Assembly: GCA_005888755.1 (NCBI GenBank)
Contig: VBBQ01000010.1
Coordinates: 1 to 26,645 of the forward strand
Origin: Candidatus Bathyarchaeota archaeon
GTDB taxonomy: Archaea > Thermoproteota > Bathyarchaeia > 40CM-2-53-6
DNA length: 26,645 nt
Direction: 5' to 3'
Under the pieces are notes generated by a model. That model searched no databases, was not told where the DNA came from, and worked only from the letters and a program-made list of their open reading frames with translations. Shown here piece by piece: positions 8,164-16,426 of this stretch; the first letter of the stretch is position 1; every line of letters starts with the position of its first letter. Made by a program: the position numbers and the translations under genes.

Positions 8164-9168
8164 ATGTCACAACCAAACCAACCAGCACCGGCACCAACCC
8201 CACAGGCCCCAGACGCCGCAGTTCCCGGCAAGAAGGTAAAGAAGGTCAAGGATGATTCGGGCGGCGGAGGTGGAATAGGGGGGATCTTCAGCAAGATCAC
8301 GCGCAAACTGGTCTGGGTCTTTAGCGGAATAATCTTCGCTGGAATATTCTTCTGGGGGCTGATTGAGATCGCCTTCTACGGGCCTACGCCGAACGTCCCA
8401 ATTGCAGGCTTGGTCGGCAAGTTCAGCATCGACCGCTTCCTCCTGCTAGCGGGAATCGTCGCGCTAATACCTCCAGCCCTAGTCTATCTTGCAGAGTCCA
8501 AGCGAAGAGACTCTATCGACAACAACATTCCGCACCTCATCCGAGACATTGCTGACGCAGGTAGAAGTGGCATGACCCTGACCAGGTCTATCGAAATATC
8601 CGCGGAACGGGACTATGGTCCGTTGACGAAGGAGCTCAAGAAGCTAATTGCGAAGATTAGCTTCAGGGTCCCGCTGGAAAGGGCGCTCCAGTACTTTGCG
8701 GATGCTACTGGTACAACTCTGTCCCGGCGAAGCTCGATGCTTATCGCCGAGGCCAACAAGTCCGGAGGAGATATCCAAGAGAGCATGGAATCCGTCGCCA
8801 AACACGTGCAAGAGATCCAGTACTTAGAGAGAAAGAGGCGCGCCACTCTGAGACCCTTCATCGGAGTCATGTACATCAGCTTCGCCGTCTTCCTCGTCAC
8901 CGTCTACCTGCTCATCTCAAGCTTCTTTAAACAATTGGCCAACACCAACTTCGGCAGCGGCGGGGGAGGCATTGGAGGAGTAGGATTCAACTTCGTCAGT
9001 CTCCCACTGGACAAGATCACCACGGTATTTCTGTACATGGCAATGATCGAAGCCCTCTTCGCGGGACTAGTCGGCGGTAAAATGGCGACGGGCTATCTCA
9101 AGGACGGGCTCAAGCATGCCATACTGCTAATGATGATATGCTTCATGACCTTCGTCTTCTTGATCTAG
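8164..9168 (+). CDS. Second FlaJ/TadC-type membrane platform protein (334 aa)
   Basis: The ATG at 8164 is preceded by AGGAG (8151-8155 region, overlapping the previous stop) at a good distance, so it is chosen over an in-frame ATG further upstream inside the previous gene. Residues 1-45 are Pro/Ala-, Lys- and then Gly-rich and probably lie in the cytoplasm. Two membrane segments follow (about 54-76 and 92-112), then the T2SF cytoplasmic domain with R-R-D-S-I-D-N-N-I-P-H-L, S-G-M-T-L-T-R-S-I and S-G-G-D-I-Q-E-S-M motifs, then three membrane segments to the C terminus. It is the closer match to classical TadC/FlaJ. With the 501-residue protein it gives the machine two distinct platform subunits, as with TadB and TadC in Tad systems. 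A stretch with a hairpin and T-run follows, so this is likely the last gene of the operon. Confidence 0.88.
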   Translation: MSQPNQPAPAPTPQAPDAAVPGKKVKKVKDDSGGGGGIGGIFSKITRKLVWVFSGIIFAGIFFWGLIEIAFYGPTPNVPIAGLVGKFSIDRFLLLAGIVALIPPALVYLAESKRRDSIDNNIPHLIRDIADAGRSGMTLTRSIEISAERDYGPLTKELKKLIAKISFRVPLERALQYFADATGTTLSRRSSMLIAEANKSGGDIQESMESVAKHVQEIQYLERKRRATLRPFIGVMYISFAVFLVTVYLLISSFFKQLANTNFGSGGGGIGGVGFNFVSLPLDKITTVFLYMAMIEALFAGLVGGKMATGYLKDGLKHAILLMMICFMTFVFLI

Positions 9169-9497
9169 CCATTGTCCACTGGTTGAAGAAGTCAACTCGG
9201 AAGAACGCTGAATCATAGACTCTTTCATCCGAAAGCCCAGCAGTCGCTGGGGCGGCCTTTAGGGCAGGATGCGAACCGGAGTTCTAACCTTCTTTTTTGA
9301 ATCTGTCTGTAAGATCCAACAGTATCCCAAGGAGGAGCCATAATAGGAGAGATTCCAGATGCCCCTAGCGAGATTCGCGCAAGACAAATTTCCACGATTC
9401 TAAAGTCCGCTAGTACCCGACTCGATGGGGTCTGGAGTCGCGAGCCTATTGACTCAGTTTCGAGGTAGAGGTTCTTCGAGACATCCGAGGGTTTCTT
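9169..9497. other. Gene-free stretch after the pilus operon, with candidate transcription end
   Basis: No convincing coding frame lies here. It contains a 6-bp hairpin, CCCAGC/GCTGGG with a 4-base loop, at 9236-9251, and a run of six T at 9293-9298, which together or separately could end the pilus operon transcript on the + strand. No clear TATA box was found upstream of the surface-protein start at 9498. Confidence 0.5.
9236..9298 (+). terminator. Possible terminator of the pilus operon
   Basis: A perfect 6-bp inverted repeat (CCCAGC at 9236-9241, GCTGGG at 9246-9251) is followed 40 bases later by T6 at 9293-9298. Archaeal termination mainly uses the T-run, so the T-run is the more meaningful part; the hairpin may protect the mRNA end. 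Confidence 0.35.
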
Positions 9498-10940
9498 GTG
9501 AGAAAGAAGTTACCGTTTCTACTTCTAGTCCTAACTTTCTCAGCTACGATGGTCCCGGGTTTCATTTTGAATGCTCATGGGAGCGGTTGCACGACTCCTT
9601 GCAGCGTCGATACCATAACAAACGTCCCGTCTTCCGAAGGAATAGTACAGGTGCAACTCGACGGGGGAGCATGTCCGGCCAACTGCTTCAATCTGAATCA
9701 CACCTTTGCCTTCGGCAATAATACGTCTCATACTGTAAAAGTGCTCGACACATTTTTCGTGGGAGCATCTACGGGTAAGAGGTACACGTTCAGTGGATGG
9801 TACACCTATGGTCCTGGAGGTTGGTTCCAGTTCGACACTAATCCTCTGAATGTTGGCCCGATCTATGCCGATTATACTGTTGCCAAGTGCCAGCAGGGTC
9901 CTCCAGGACAGAACTGCCCGTTCTGGGCCGTGTACACTGTCAGCCCACCCTTGGGATGCAAGACGAGCTGTGGTTTGGATGCCTCGACAAATGTCGCCAC
10001 TGCGGACGGGAAGATCTGGGTCAGCGTCGATGCCTCCCCTGGAGTATCATTGAGCAAGACCTTCGCTTTCGGCAATGGGACCGTGCATTCAATTCACGTT
10101 CTGAACTCGACCTTCACCGGAGCGTCGTCCGGTGCATTGTATACTTGGAAGCAGTGGAGTTGTACTTGCACCGGGGTGCCCCCGACGATAAGTTCCACTC
10201 TTACGACTCCAACGATGTACTACAATTACACAAGCCCGGCAGGTACTACCTATCTGAACGGGGTGGGAGGATTCACGGCGATGTTCGATAAACAGTTCAA
10301 GCTGACCTTGAGCTTTGTGGATCCCGGCGGTTTGCCGGTTTCCGCTCCCGCCTTTGTTACCCTAACCAGCGGTTCGACCGTGATGAACATCACTTCCTAC
10401 TCGGGTCAGTGGACTAGTGCTGGTTCCTGGACAGTGACAGACGCTATGTGGGAAGGCATGAGAGGCATGGTAGTCGGCACCCCAACGATCGACCTGACCA
10501 GTGGAGCCGCAACGACCACAATTACACTGAAGGCCTATTCGGCAAGCGTCAAGACGATTGACGGATCCGGCAATCCGGTATCCGGAGTAACAGTGGCCGT
10601 CAGCTTTGTAAACGCCACTACGAAGACCTTCACAACCGATAGCCAGGGAACAGTGCAACTCGGACACATTCCGACGGGTCCGTATAATGTCGTAGTGACG
10701 TACCAGGGTAAGAGCACGAACTGGGCGACAGATGCGTCAAGTGCTTCTCAACCTCTCACAGTTACTATCCCTACGGCGAGTGGCGGAAGTGGGATGACCA
10801 ATAGTACAGCAGTCTCATCGGTGGTCCTGTTGACCATATTCGGCCTCGCCTTCCTACTCATTATACTAGCAATCCGGGTCCGCAAACCACCGCCTCCCCC
10901 GATAATTGACAAGCCCGAAAAAACGTCTGTTTCCAGCTAG
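9498..10940 (+). CDS. Secreted membrane-anchored surface protein with two internal repeats (480 aa)
   Basis: A GTG start gives a Sec-type signal peptide (MRKK then a hydrophobic core to about residue 20, A-H-G near 26-28). Two homologous blocks follow, about 30-128 and 153-264; each starts G-C-x-T-x-C, carries a T-F-A-F-G-N motif and an F-x-G-A-S-x-G motif, and ends in an aromatic-rich segment. Residues about 350-410 resemble a carboxypeptidase-regulatory/Ig-like beta domain (P-V-S-G-V-T-V...D-S-Q-G-T-V). A membrane helix at 439-461 and a Pro/Lys-rich cytoplasmic tail end the protein, so it is anchored by its C terminus with the bulk outside. I do not recognise a catalytic motif. It could be a cell-surface or adhesion protein, possibly working with the pilus encoded just upstream; that link rests only on proximity. 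Confidence 0.8.
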   Translation: MRKKLPFLLLVLTFSATMVPGFILNAHGSGCTTPCSVDTITNVPSSEGIVQVQLDGGACPANCFNLNHTFAFGNNTSHTVKVLDTFFVGASTGKRYTFSGWYTYGPGGWFQFDTNPLNVGPIYADYTVAKCQQGPPGQNCPFWAVYTVSPPLGCKTSCGLDASTNVATADGKIWVSVDASPGVSLSKTFAFGNGTVHSIHVLNSTFTGASSGALYTWKQWSCTCTGVPPTISSTLTTPTMYYNYTSPAGTTYLNGVGGFTAMFDKQFKLTLSFVDPGGLPVSAPAFVTLTSGSTVMNITSYSGQWTSAGSWTVTDAMWEGMRGMVVGTPTIDLTSGAATTTITLKAYSASVKTIDGSGNPVSGVTVAVSFVNATTKTFTTDSQGTVQLGHIPTGPYNVVVTYQGKSTNWATDASSASQPLTVTIPTASGGSGMTNSTAVSSVVLLTIFGLAFLLIILAIRVRKPPPPPIIDKPEKTSVSS

Positions 10941-11204
10941 ATCGAAATAGCAGTGTCTAGAGGGGTGAGCGGGCCCCGAGACCACAGGCCGTTCCAGCCA
11001 TGATGCGTCAAGAACTGCTCCTTTCCCGGAGAGTAAGCTGCCAATCAAGATTCGCCTCCCCTTCGCCCTATCCGCGCGGCAGCAAAGTTTTCGCCTAGAC
11101 CGCAGCCCCCGAGGCCGGATTTGTAGAACTCTATCTTGCGGTCTCTGGGTTGCAACGGACAACGATTTCGCGCGTTCTCGGAGAAAAATAGGTCTCCAGT
11201 GTCC

Positions 11205-11223
11205 GTTCAAACCGCCTGAACGA
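11205..11223. repeat. Short inverted repeat upstream of the RHH gene
   Basis: CGTTCA and TGAACG face each other around a 7-base spacer, about 55 bases before the likely TATA box of the ribbon-helix-helix gene. Such a site could be an operator, possibly for the RHH protein itself, but one copy of a 6-bp arm can occur by chance. Confidence 0.25.
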
Positions 11224-11273
11224 AGGTTCGTGCGAGTTTCCACATCAAGATCTCCTTGTTCAAAATCATGGGC

Positions 11274-11280
11274 TTATACC
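11274..11280 (+). promoter_or_regulatory. TATA box for the RHH gene (leaderless transcript expected)
   Basis: TTATACC lies about 25-31 bases before the ATG at 11305. That is the usual TATA-to-transcription-start distance in archaea, so the mRNA would begin at or within a few bases of the start codon. Confidence 0.5.
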
Positions 11281-11304
11281 GAACTATACCACAATGTATC
11301 TCTC

Positions 11305-11559
11305 ATGGCCAAGTTTATCTTCTCAATGGGGAACGAGAACTACCGAAAGCTGCAGCTCGAAGCAAAGACGAGAGACGTGACCATCCAAGCGCTGATACGA
11401 ACCGTGGTCATACCTGAGTGGATTAAGACCCACATAGAAACGACCACGACCAACACTCACTCGAGCGTCACAGAGACGTCGTCTCTTCTCAGCCACACAA
11501 CGGGATTCCTCGGCCAATCGCATCGTTCCCTCCCCTCCTCGGTTGGGCGACGGACCTAA
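11305..11559 (+). CDS. Small ribbon-helix-helix-type protein (84 aa)
   Basis: Residues 1-41 (MAKFIFSMGNENYRKL, then a basic helix, T-I-Q-A-L-I-R and a second helix ending W-I-K) have the beta-helix-helix layout of CopG/MetJ-type DNA-binding proteins, which act as dimers. Residues 42-78 are a Ser/Thr-rich, probably unstructured tail. The ATG at 11305 is preferred to an upstream GTG at 11230 because homology-like structure starts here and a TATA box sits at the leaderless distance. The 3' end of the gene contains the 5' arm of a terminator hairpin. It may be a transcription regulator of nearby genes or of itself. RHH assignment is from pattern only, with no visible toxin partner. Confidence 0.6.
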   Translation: MAKFIFSMGNENYRKLQLEAKTRDVTIQALIRTVVIPEWIKTHIETTTTNTHSSVTETSSLLSHTTGFLGQSHRSLPSSVGRRT

Positions 11560-11580
11560 GCCCAACCTCCCGCCTTTTTT
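11541..11580 (+). terminator. Hairpin plus T-run terminator overlapping the RHH stop codon
   Basis: GGTTGGGC (11541-11548) and GCCCAACC (11560-11567) form a perfect 8-bp stem with an 11-base loop that includes the stop codon of the RHH gene. Six T follow at 11575-11580. It separates this gene from the convergent Cdc48 gene. A second small inverted repeat, CCGGC/GCCGG, lies at 11584-11602. Confidence 0.65.
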
Positions 11581-11628
11581 CGACCGGCCAGGCTTCAGCC
11601 GGGCCCTAGAAACCTCTTCTCAGCCTGA

Positions 11629-14600
11629 CTAAGGTGCCGGAATCTTCTGAAGGCTTGCCTTCGCGTCAGAGAACTGTTGTGAAAAGCGCTCGTACATCCT
11701 AAGCTCTTGGCCGGAAATGGGCTTAACCTTCTGCATAGCCTCGTCGAAATGACGTTTAGCCACCTTCAACCCCTTTGCCTTCTTCTTCGCATCCTCGGGG
11801 TCTTTCGCCTTCCCGATATGTTCCTTGATCGACAGCATTACGGCAGTATTGCAAATGGACGCGATATCCGCCCCAGTGTACCCTTCTGTCTTCCTTGCAA
11901 GCTCGTCCAGTTTCACATCCTCAGCCAGCGGCGTCTTCTTCGTGTGAATCCGGAAGATCTGCTTCCTCGCCTCTAGGTCTGGCGGAGGAACCAGGAGCAT
12001 CCTGTCAAACCTGCCAGGTCGTAGAAGTGCCGGGTCTACAATGTCAGGCCGGTTTGTTGCAGCGATAATGACGACGTTCCTGAGTTCTTCTAGCCCGTCC
12101 ATCTCGGTCAGAAACTGGCTGATGACCCGCTCGGTCACGTTAGAGTCTCCTGTGCCGCTTCCACGAAGAGGCGCTACGGAGTCGATCTCGTCAAAGAAGA
12201 TGATGCATGGCGAGGCTTGGCGAGCTTTGCGGAAGACCTCCCTAACGGCCTTCTCAGATTCTCCAACATACTTGTTGAGCAGTTCCGGACCCTTGACGCT
12301 GATGAAGTTCGCCTCACTCTCGTTCGCAGCCGCCTTCGCCAAGAGCGTCTTACCCGTGCCTGGTGGACCGTACAATAGTAGCCCCTTCGGTGGAACCGCG
12401 TTCATCTGCGCGAAGAGCTCCGGGTACTTTAGCGGCCACTCGATGGCCTCTCGAAGCTCCTCTTTGACCCCCTCTAGACCTCCAATATCATCCCATTTGA
12501 TATCAGGAACCTCCACCAGAACCTCTCTCATTGCCGAGGGTTCCACTTCCTTCAGTGCTTCTTGGAAATCGCTCATCCGGACGATGATCTTGTTGAGGAC
12601 CTCCGCCGGAATGTTCTCTGCTTCCAAGTTGATCTCGGGCAGAATCCTACGAAGCGCCCGGATGGCTGCCTCCTTTGCGAGCGCTTCCAAGTCCGCGCCC
12701 ACAAACCCGTGAGTGACATCAGCCAGTTTTTTCAGATCCACATCCTCCAAGGGCATTCCCCGAGTGTGAATCTGCAATATCTCCAGCCTCCCATCCCTGT
12801 CAGGGACACCGATCTCAATCTCCCGATCGAACCTTCCAGGGCGTCGGAGTGCAGGGTCTATCGAGTTGATCCGGTTAGTTGCCCCAATCACCACCACCTT
12901 ACCACGGGACTGTAAGCCGTCCATCACTGAAAGTAGCTGCGACACAACGCGTTTCTCAACCTCCCCTGTAACCTCTTCCCGTTTCGGCGCGATCGAGTCT
13001 ATCTCGTCAATGAAGATGATAGAAGGCGCATTCTCCTGGGCCTCTTTGAAGATCTCTCGGAGCCTCTCCTCGCTCTCGCCGTAGAACTTGCTCATTATCT
13101 CCGGCCCACCAATACTGTAAAAGTTCGCATTCGTCTCGCTCGCCACAGCCTTCGCCAGCAATGTTTTGCCGGTGTTGTGGCTCAATATGCCGTTCGTGAA
13201 GAACGAGTGTGTAGTCGGGACTTCGAAGTCGTATACTCTCTGCCAGCCTTCGAGCTTCCTTACTGTCTTGATCTTTTCAAAATCGTCATCGAGATAGATG
13301 AGATTCCGCTTGTAGCCTTTGACTATAGCTTCCAGTCGCGCTCTTTTCCGAGTAGAGATGAAGCCAATTCGCTCCTTGAACTTGTTTACAACATCTTTAC
13401 CACGAATCGCCAACGCGTAAGAGGCTGAGTCTCTTCCTCCTCTGATTATATAGGGGCCTCCGTGAATCCTTGAGGTAATTCCGAACCTTAGAAGGAGGGT
13501 CTGCACTTCCTCCAACAATTTCCGGTGTTTGCTTTTGAGGAAGACACCGTGGTAGTTGTTCGCTTTTCTTGCGAAGCCATCTCCTTCGAAAGCACCTCGG
13601 AGGAATGCTGCCACAACTGTGTTCGGTGACATCAGTATCGGCGTCGGCACTCTCTTGTCTACACGAGACCAATATTTACCGAAGAATTCGGCGAGTCCTC
13701 TGTTGTCGAATCGTAACACATTGCAGTGTTTGCCTGACTTCGGAACAGTGTACCCTTCAACGCCGAAAATAACCATCCCTTTCCTTATTGCGGCTGCGAG
13801 TTCCTCTTCGTGACTCTCAATGGTGAAGAAGACTCTATCCTTGCCAGCTGTCCCCTCCGCGATGAATATGCCGAAAAGTTCTCCCAACTGCTCATCCCAA
13901 AACTTTGGCATGACCGGTTGGGTCCATAGTCTCACCACGTTGATGGTATCGCTGACAACCACGTATTGTGTAGGCGAGGGAATCCACCTAATCGTCTTCA
14001 CTCTATCCTCCGGCTTGAGTTTCTCCGCCGCGGTCCACCCTCGTTCAGTCATGAGAGGATGGTTCAGAGTCGTCTGGAGTCTTTTTCCGGTCTCGGTGAT
14101 TATCTCCATCGTTTCAGGTACATCATGGATGTGAAGCGCCTTGGCACTGCCTGGTGGATAAATAGGAAGGTCTGCAACGTAGATGCCGGGTAGCACGCCT
14201 TTCGCGAGTTCTTCCAACCGAATAAGTCCACCATTTTCAAGGGCGATCAACGAATCCCCAACAACGCAGCCTGGCGGACCATGAAGAAGGACCCCCTTCG
14301 GGGCCTCGACTCCCAGCCGCTCAAACAACTCGGGATGTCTCAACGGTAGCTCGATCATCTCCCGAACCTTCTGGATGACAGGCCGAAGCCCACCGATATC
14401 CTCGTACGCAATCCTCGGAATCGCTCTAGGCGCTTCCTTCACTTGCTCGCCGACTGTGACTTTCGTTTGATCTGTGACGATTACTGCCTCGGCGGTCGGG
14501 GTAGTGCTCGTGACAACAAGGTCGATTTTACGACCCATAACGCTGATCGGAACATAGTCTCCCCGCGCCAGAACTCGGCCCTCCAGGATCTGGCTGAGGT

Positions 14601-14937
14601 ACTCCTCTCCTCCAACAATGCGGAGTGGTTCCGTTGGCGCTAGGGTGAGACGCTGGGCGATCTTTGCCTCTATTTTCCTAATTGTGACTTTATCGTCTAT
14701 CGAAACGCCGGCGTTATTCCTCAGATAGCCGTCTATGCGTATCGTTCCCTTGCCTGAATCTGACTCGTATCCGGGCCAGGAAAGAGCGGTCGTCTTCTTC
14801 TTACCAACAATCTGGATAACATCGCCAGAAGTCAGGCCAAGTTGATCCACAACTTTCGGGTCCACTCTCGCAATGCCCCGTCCGACATCTCTCTGATACG
14901 CGTCGGCGACTCTAAGCGTAAGGGTTTTTTCTGGCAT
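11629..14937 (-). CDS. cdc48: Cdc48/VAT AAA+ unfoldase interrupted by an intein (1102 aa precursor, 737 aa after splicing)
   Basis: Cdc48 is a hexameric AAA+ ATPase that unfolds proteins, feeding the archaeal proteasome among other tasks. Numbering is from the ATG at 14937. Residues 1 to about 170 are the N domain ([11 protein letters not shown] near 17-27). D1 has its Walker A split: HGPPG ends at 223, the intein follows, and T-G-K-T resumes at 589-592; Walker B IIFIDEID is 640-647 and R-R-P-G-R-F-D 698-704. D2 has GPPGTGKT (857-864), IIFFDEID (912-919) and L-R-P-G-R-F-D (972-978). The ATG with AGGA just upstream is preferred; a TTG at 14964 would add nine residues. The C terminus ends K-I-P-A-P and shows no HbYX proteasome-docking motif. 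Without splicing D1 would lack a P-loop. Confidence 0.95.
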   Translation of the reverse strand: MPEKTLTLRVADAYQRDVGRGIARVDPKVVDQLGLTSGDVIQIVGKKKTTALSWPGYESDSGKGTIRIDGYLRNNAGVSIDDKVTIRKIEAKIAQRLTLAPTEPLRIVGGEEYLSQILEGRVLARGDYVPISVMGRKIDLVVTSTTPTAEAVIVTDQTKVTVGEQVKEAPRAIPRIAYEDIGGLRPVIQKVREMIELPLRHPELFERLGVEAPKGVLLHGPPGCVVGDSLIALENGGLIRLEELAKGVLPGIYVADLPIYPPGSAKALHIHDVPETMEIITETGKRLQTTLNHPLMTERGWTAAEKLKPEDRVKTIRWIPSPTQYVVVSDTINVVRLWTQPVMPKFWDEQLGELFGIFIAEGTAGKDRVFFTIESHEEELAAAIRKGMVIFGVEGYTVPKSGKHCNVLRFDNRGLAEFFGKYWSRVDKRVPTPILMSPNTVVAAFLRGAFEGDGFARKANNYHGVFLKSKHRKLLEEVQTLLLRFGITSRIHGGPYIIRGGRDSASYALAIRGKDVVNKFKERIGFISTRKRARLEAIVKGYKRNLIYLDDDFEKIKTVRKLEGWQRVYDFEVPTTHSFFTNGILSHNTGKTLLAKAVASETNANFYSIGGPEIMSKFYGESEERLREIFKEAQENAPSIIFIDEIDSIAPKREEVTGEVEKRVVSQLLSVMDGLQSRGKVVVIGATNRINSIDPALRRPGRFDREIEIGVPDRDGRLEILQIHTRGMPLEDVDLKKLADVTHGFVGADLEALAKEAAIRALRRILPEINLEAENIPAEVLNKIIVRMSDFQEALKEVEPSAMREVLVEVPDIKWDDIGGLEGVKEELREAIEWPLKYPELFAQMNAVPPKGLLLYGPPGTGKTLLAKAAANESEANFISVKGPELLNKYVGESEKAVREVFRKARQASPCIIFFDEIDSVAPLRGSGTGDSNVTERVISQFLTEMDGLEELRNVVIIAATNRPDIVDPALLRPGRFDRMLLVPPPDLEARKQIFRIHTKKTPLAEDVKLDELARKTEGYTGADIASICNTAVMLSIKEHIGKAKDPEDAKKKAKGLKVAKRHFDEAMQKVKPISGQELRMYERFSQQFSDAKASLQKIPAP
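13174..14268 (-). mobile_element. Intein with LAGLIDADG homing endonuclease inside the first P-loop of Cdc48 (365 aa)
   Basis: The insertion lies exactly between GPPG and TGKT of D1. It starts with Cys (block A: C-V-V-G-D-S-L-I), has a block B T-L-N-H-P, a block [15 protein letters not shown], and ends N-G-I-L-S-H-N before Thr+1, so every residue needed for class 1 protein splicing is visible. Two LAGLIDADG-type motifs are present: L-F-G-I-F-I-A-E-G (precursor residues about 354-362, acidic residue E361) and [10 protein letters not shown] (about 445-454, acidic residue D453). Both catalytic acids are kept, so the homing endonuclease may still be active. Inteins in archaeal Cdc48 P-loops are known; the exact relatives of this one cannot be told here. 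Confidence 0.93.
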
Positions 14938-15068
14938 GACTAATCCTGGCTCCGTCTGAGCCAAGTTATTCTTCGAGTAATAACTCTAGCTAAGCACTCG
15001 TTCCGTTATCCTTTCCGGCTTCTAAGCCTGCTGCTTGTCCTGTTAACTACGGGGGCATGACTCCCGTT

Positions 15069-15542
15069 CTAAGATTGGACTGTGAATGAGAACTGCTGGT
15101 TTCTCTGACTGACAATTACGATCGTGTAGATGTTTCCAGGCTGGAAGGTGAACGGAGTGCCGGTCCAGGTGCAAGAAGATGAGGGCGGAGACTGGATGCT
15201 GAGGGGGACAATGGCAAGTTGCGTTGGAAAATAGGGTCCCTGAGACCAACCACTCCTCCTGGCGCACTGGTTACCGTTGAGATCTTGGACATAGTAGGTG
15301 ACGAGGGTCGTGATGGCAGTACCAGTATTCCTGAGGTAGAGAGTCACATTCTTTGCGCCAGAAAACCCCTGGTTTTCTAGGACAAGTATTTCTTTTCCGT
15401 TGACCGGGGCCGGAAGGGTCGACCCGAATATGCCTAAGGACCAAACGTAGACGACGACAGACATGCCGACAACTATCACGACGAGTAGGAGGGACGCAAG
15501 AATAACCTCGACCCCCTTCCGGTTCCATAGTCTAACGTGCAA
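15069..15542 (-). CDS. Stand-alone type IV pilin-like protein (157 aa)
   Basis: A TTG start gives M-H-V-R-L-W-N-R-K-G10, then V-E-V-I-L and a hydrophobic helix to about residue 40: a short class III leader with cleavage expected after Gly10. The remaining residues are a beta-rich domain with E-N-Q-G-F-S, L-Y-L-R-N-T-G-T, two cysteines (about 93 and 123) and a C-terminal V-S-Q-R-N-Q-Q-F-S-F-T. The T-R-N-T/V-G-T strand is also found in the operon pilins at 1-307 and 1603-2091, so it is a distant relative. It lies alone between Cdc48 and the DJ-1/PfpI gene, all on the same strand. It may be an extra subunit for the pilus machine at 1-9168, or serve another pilus. Confidence 0.8.
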   Translation of the reverse strand: MHVRLWNRKGVEVILASLLLVVIVVGMSVVVYVWSLGIFGSTLPAPVNGKEILVLENQGFSGAKNVTLYLRNTGTAITTLVTYYVQDLNGNQCARRSGWSQGPYFPTQLAIVPLSIQSPPSSSCTWTGTPFTFQPGNIYTIVIVSQRNQQFSFTVQS

Positions 15543-15698
15543 GATAGGGCCCCAACTCTGAAGGATTTGGCTCAGGTGCTTCTGAAGCCTTTGTCGTCAC
15601 CGTGTTAGAAGAACCTGAGTAACTAGCAACGCTGAGACATCGAATGGACCATGATTACAATTGTTGGGAAGGATGCTCTCGTCTTTTCGCGGCCGGTT

Positions 15699-16253
15699 CT
15701 ACCTTGGTTGTAGGGTTTGCAAGAGTTGAGGGTTTCGGAAAACCTCTATCATTGCTCTAGCGAATTCGTGGAGATCGCTGGGGACTCTTGAGGTGACGAG
15801 GTTGCCATCGATGACTACAGCCTTGTCGACATACCGGGCGCCGGCGTTGATCATGTCGTCCCTTATTCCCGCGACACAGGTTAGAGTCCTGTTCTTCAGG
15901 ATTCCTGCTGACGCCAACACCTGTCCCGCATGGCAGATGGCAGCAATAGGTTTGCCCTGGGTGTCGAAGTCCTTCACAAACCTGAGGATTTTCTGGTTAA
16001 GACGAAGCCTCTCCGGAGATTTCCCTCCGGGAACAACTAGAAAGTCGAATTTCTCCGCATTCACATGGTCTATCGAAGCATTAGGTGTGATCGAGTATCC
16101 TTTCTTGCCTTTTATAGGGTCCATAGTCAGCCCGATGACTATTGTCTTGATCCCTTCCTCTTGTAGTCTGTACATGGGATGGAATAGTTCTAGGTCCTCG
16201 AACTCATCTGCGGCAATTATGGCCGCTGTTTTTCCTCTCAGGTCGTTTGGCAA
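15699..16253 (-). CDS. DJ-1/PfpI family protein (184 aa)
   Basis: The protein has the flavodoxin-like DJ-1/PfpI fold: A-A-D-E-F-E-D-L-E (14-22) with the conserved acidic residue E17, F-L-V-V-P-G-G (71-77), the nucleophile elbow A-I-C-H-A-G-Q with Cys107 and His108, and T-S-R-V-P-S-D-L near 154-161. Length matches PfpI (about 165-185). Members have been described as intracellular peptidases, glyoxalase III and protein or nucleotide deglycases, so the exact reaction cannot be stated; a role in stress repair is likely. The start is TTG at 16253, the only normal start that keeps the first beta strand. It is transcribed alone or with the pilin downstream on the same strand, 156 bases away. Confidence 0.9.
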   Translation of the reverse strand: MPNDLRGKTAAIIAADEFEDLELFHPMYRLQEEGIKTIVIGLTMDPIKGKKGYSITPNASIDHVNAEKFDFLVVPGGKSPERLRLNQKILRFVKDFDTQGKPIAAICHAGQVLASAGILKNRTLTCVAGIRDDMINAGARYVDKAVVIDGNLVTSRVPSDLHEFARAMIEVFRNPQLLQTLQPR

Positions 16254-16388
16254 CGCCTAAAACCGCTTATTGCTAGACCGCTATGGCTCGAAATCGGTTG
16301 GCTATAATGGCTTTCGGGCGGCTCCGACGATTTCCGTGTTTCAGTACTTTCTCTGAAGCTCTGGTCGACATATCCCGGACCCGTGCGA

Positions 16389-16394
16389 TTTATA
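16389..16394 (+). promoter_or_regulatory. TATA box for the zinc-ribbon gene
   Basis: TTTATA lies about 35 bases before the ATG at 16427. Transcription would be expected to start near 16415-16420, leaving a 5' leader of about ten bases. Confidence 0.6.
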
Positions 16395-16426
16395 GAGCGC
16401 TCAGCGACTATTACTGTTAGTCGAAG

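Larger units (their letters stand above)
10941..11304. other. Gene-free stretch upstream of the RHH gene
   Basis: I see no real gene in either strand. It contains an inverted repeat CGTTCA/TGAACG (11205-11223, 7-base spacer) and a TATA-like element at 11274-11280 that belongs to the following small gene. Confidence 0.5.

Noticed and set aside
10866-11243. 125-codon open frame on the - strand after the surface-protein gene
   Set aside because: Composition is Arg-rich and motif-free, and it overlaps the real gene's 3' end antisense; a shadow frame in GC-rich DNA.
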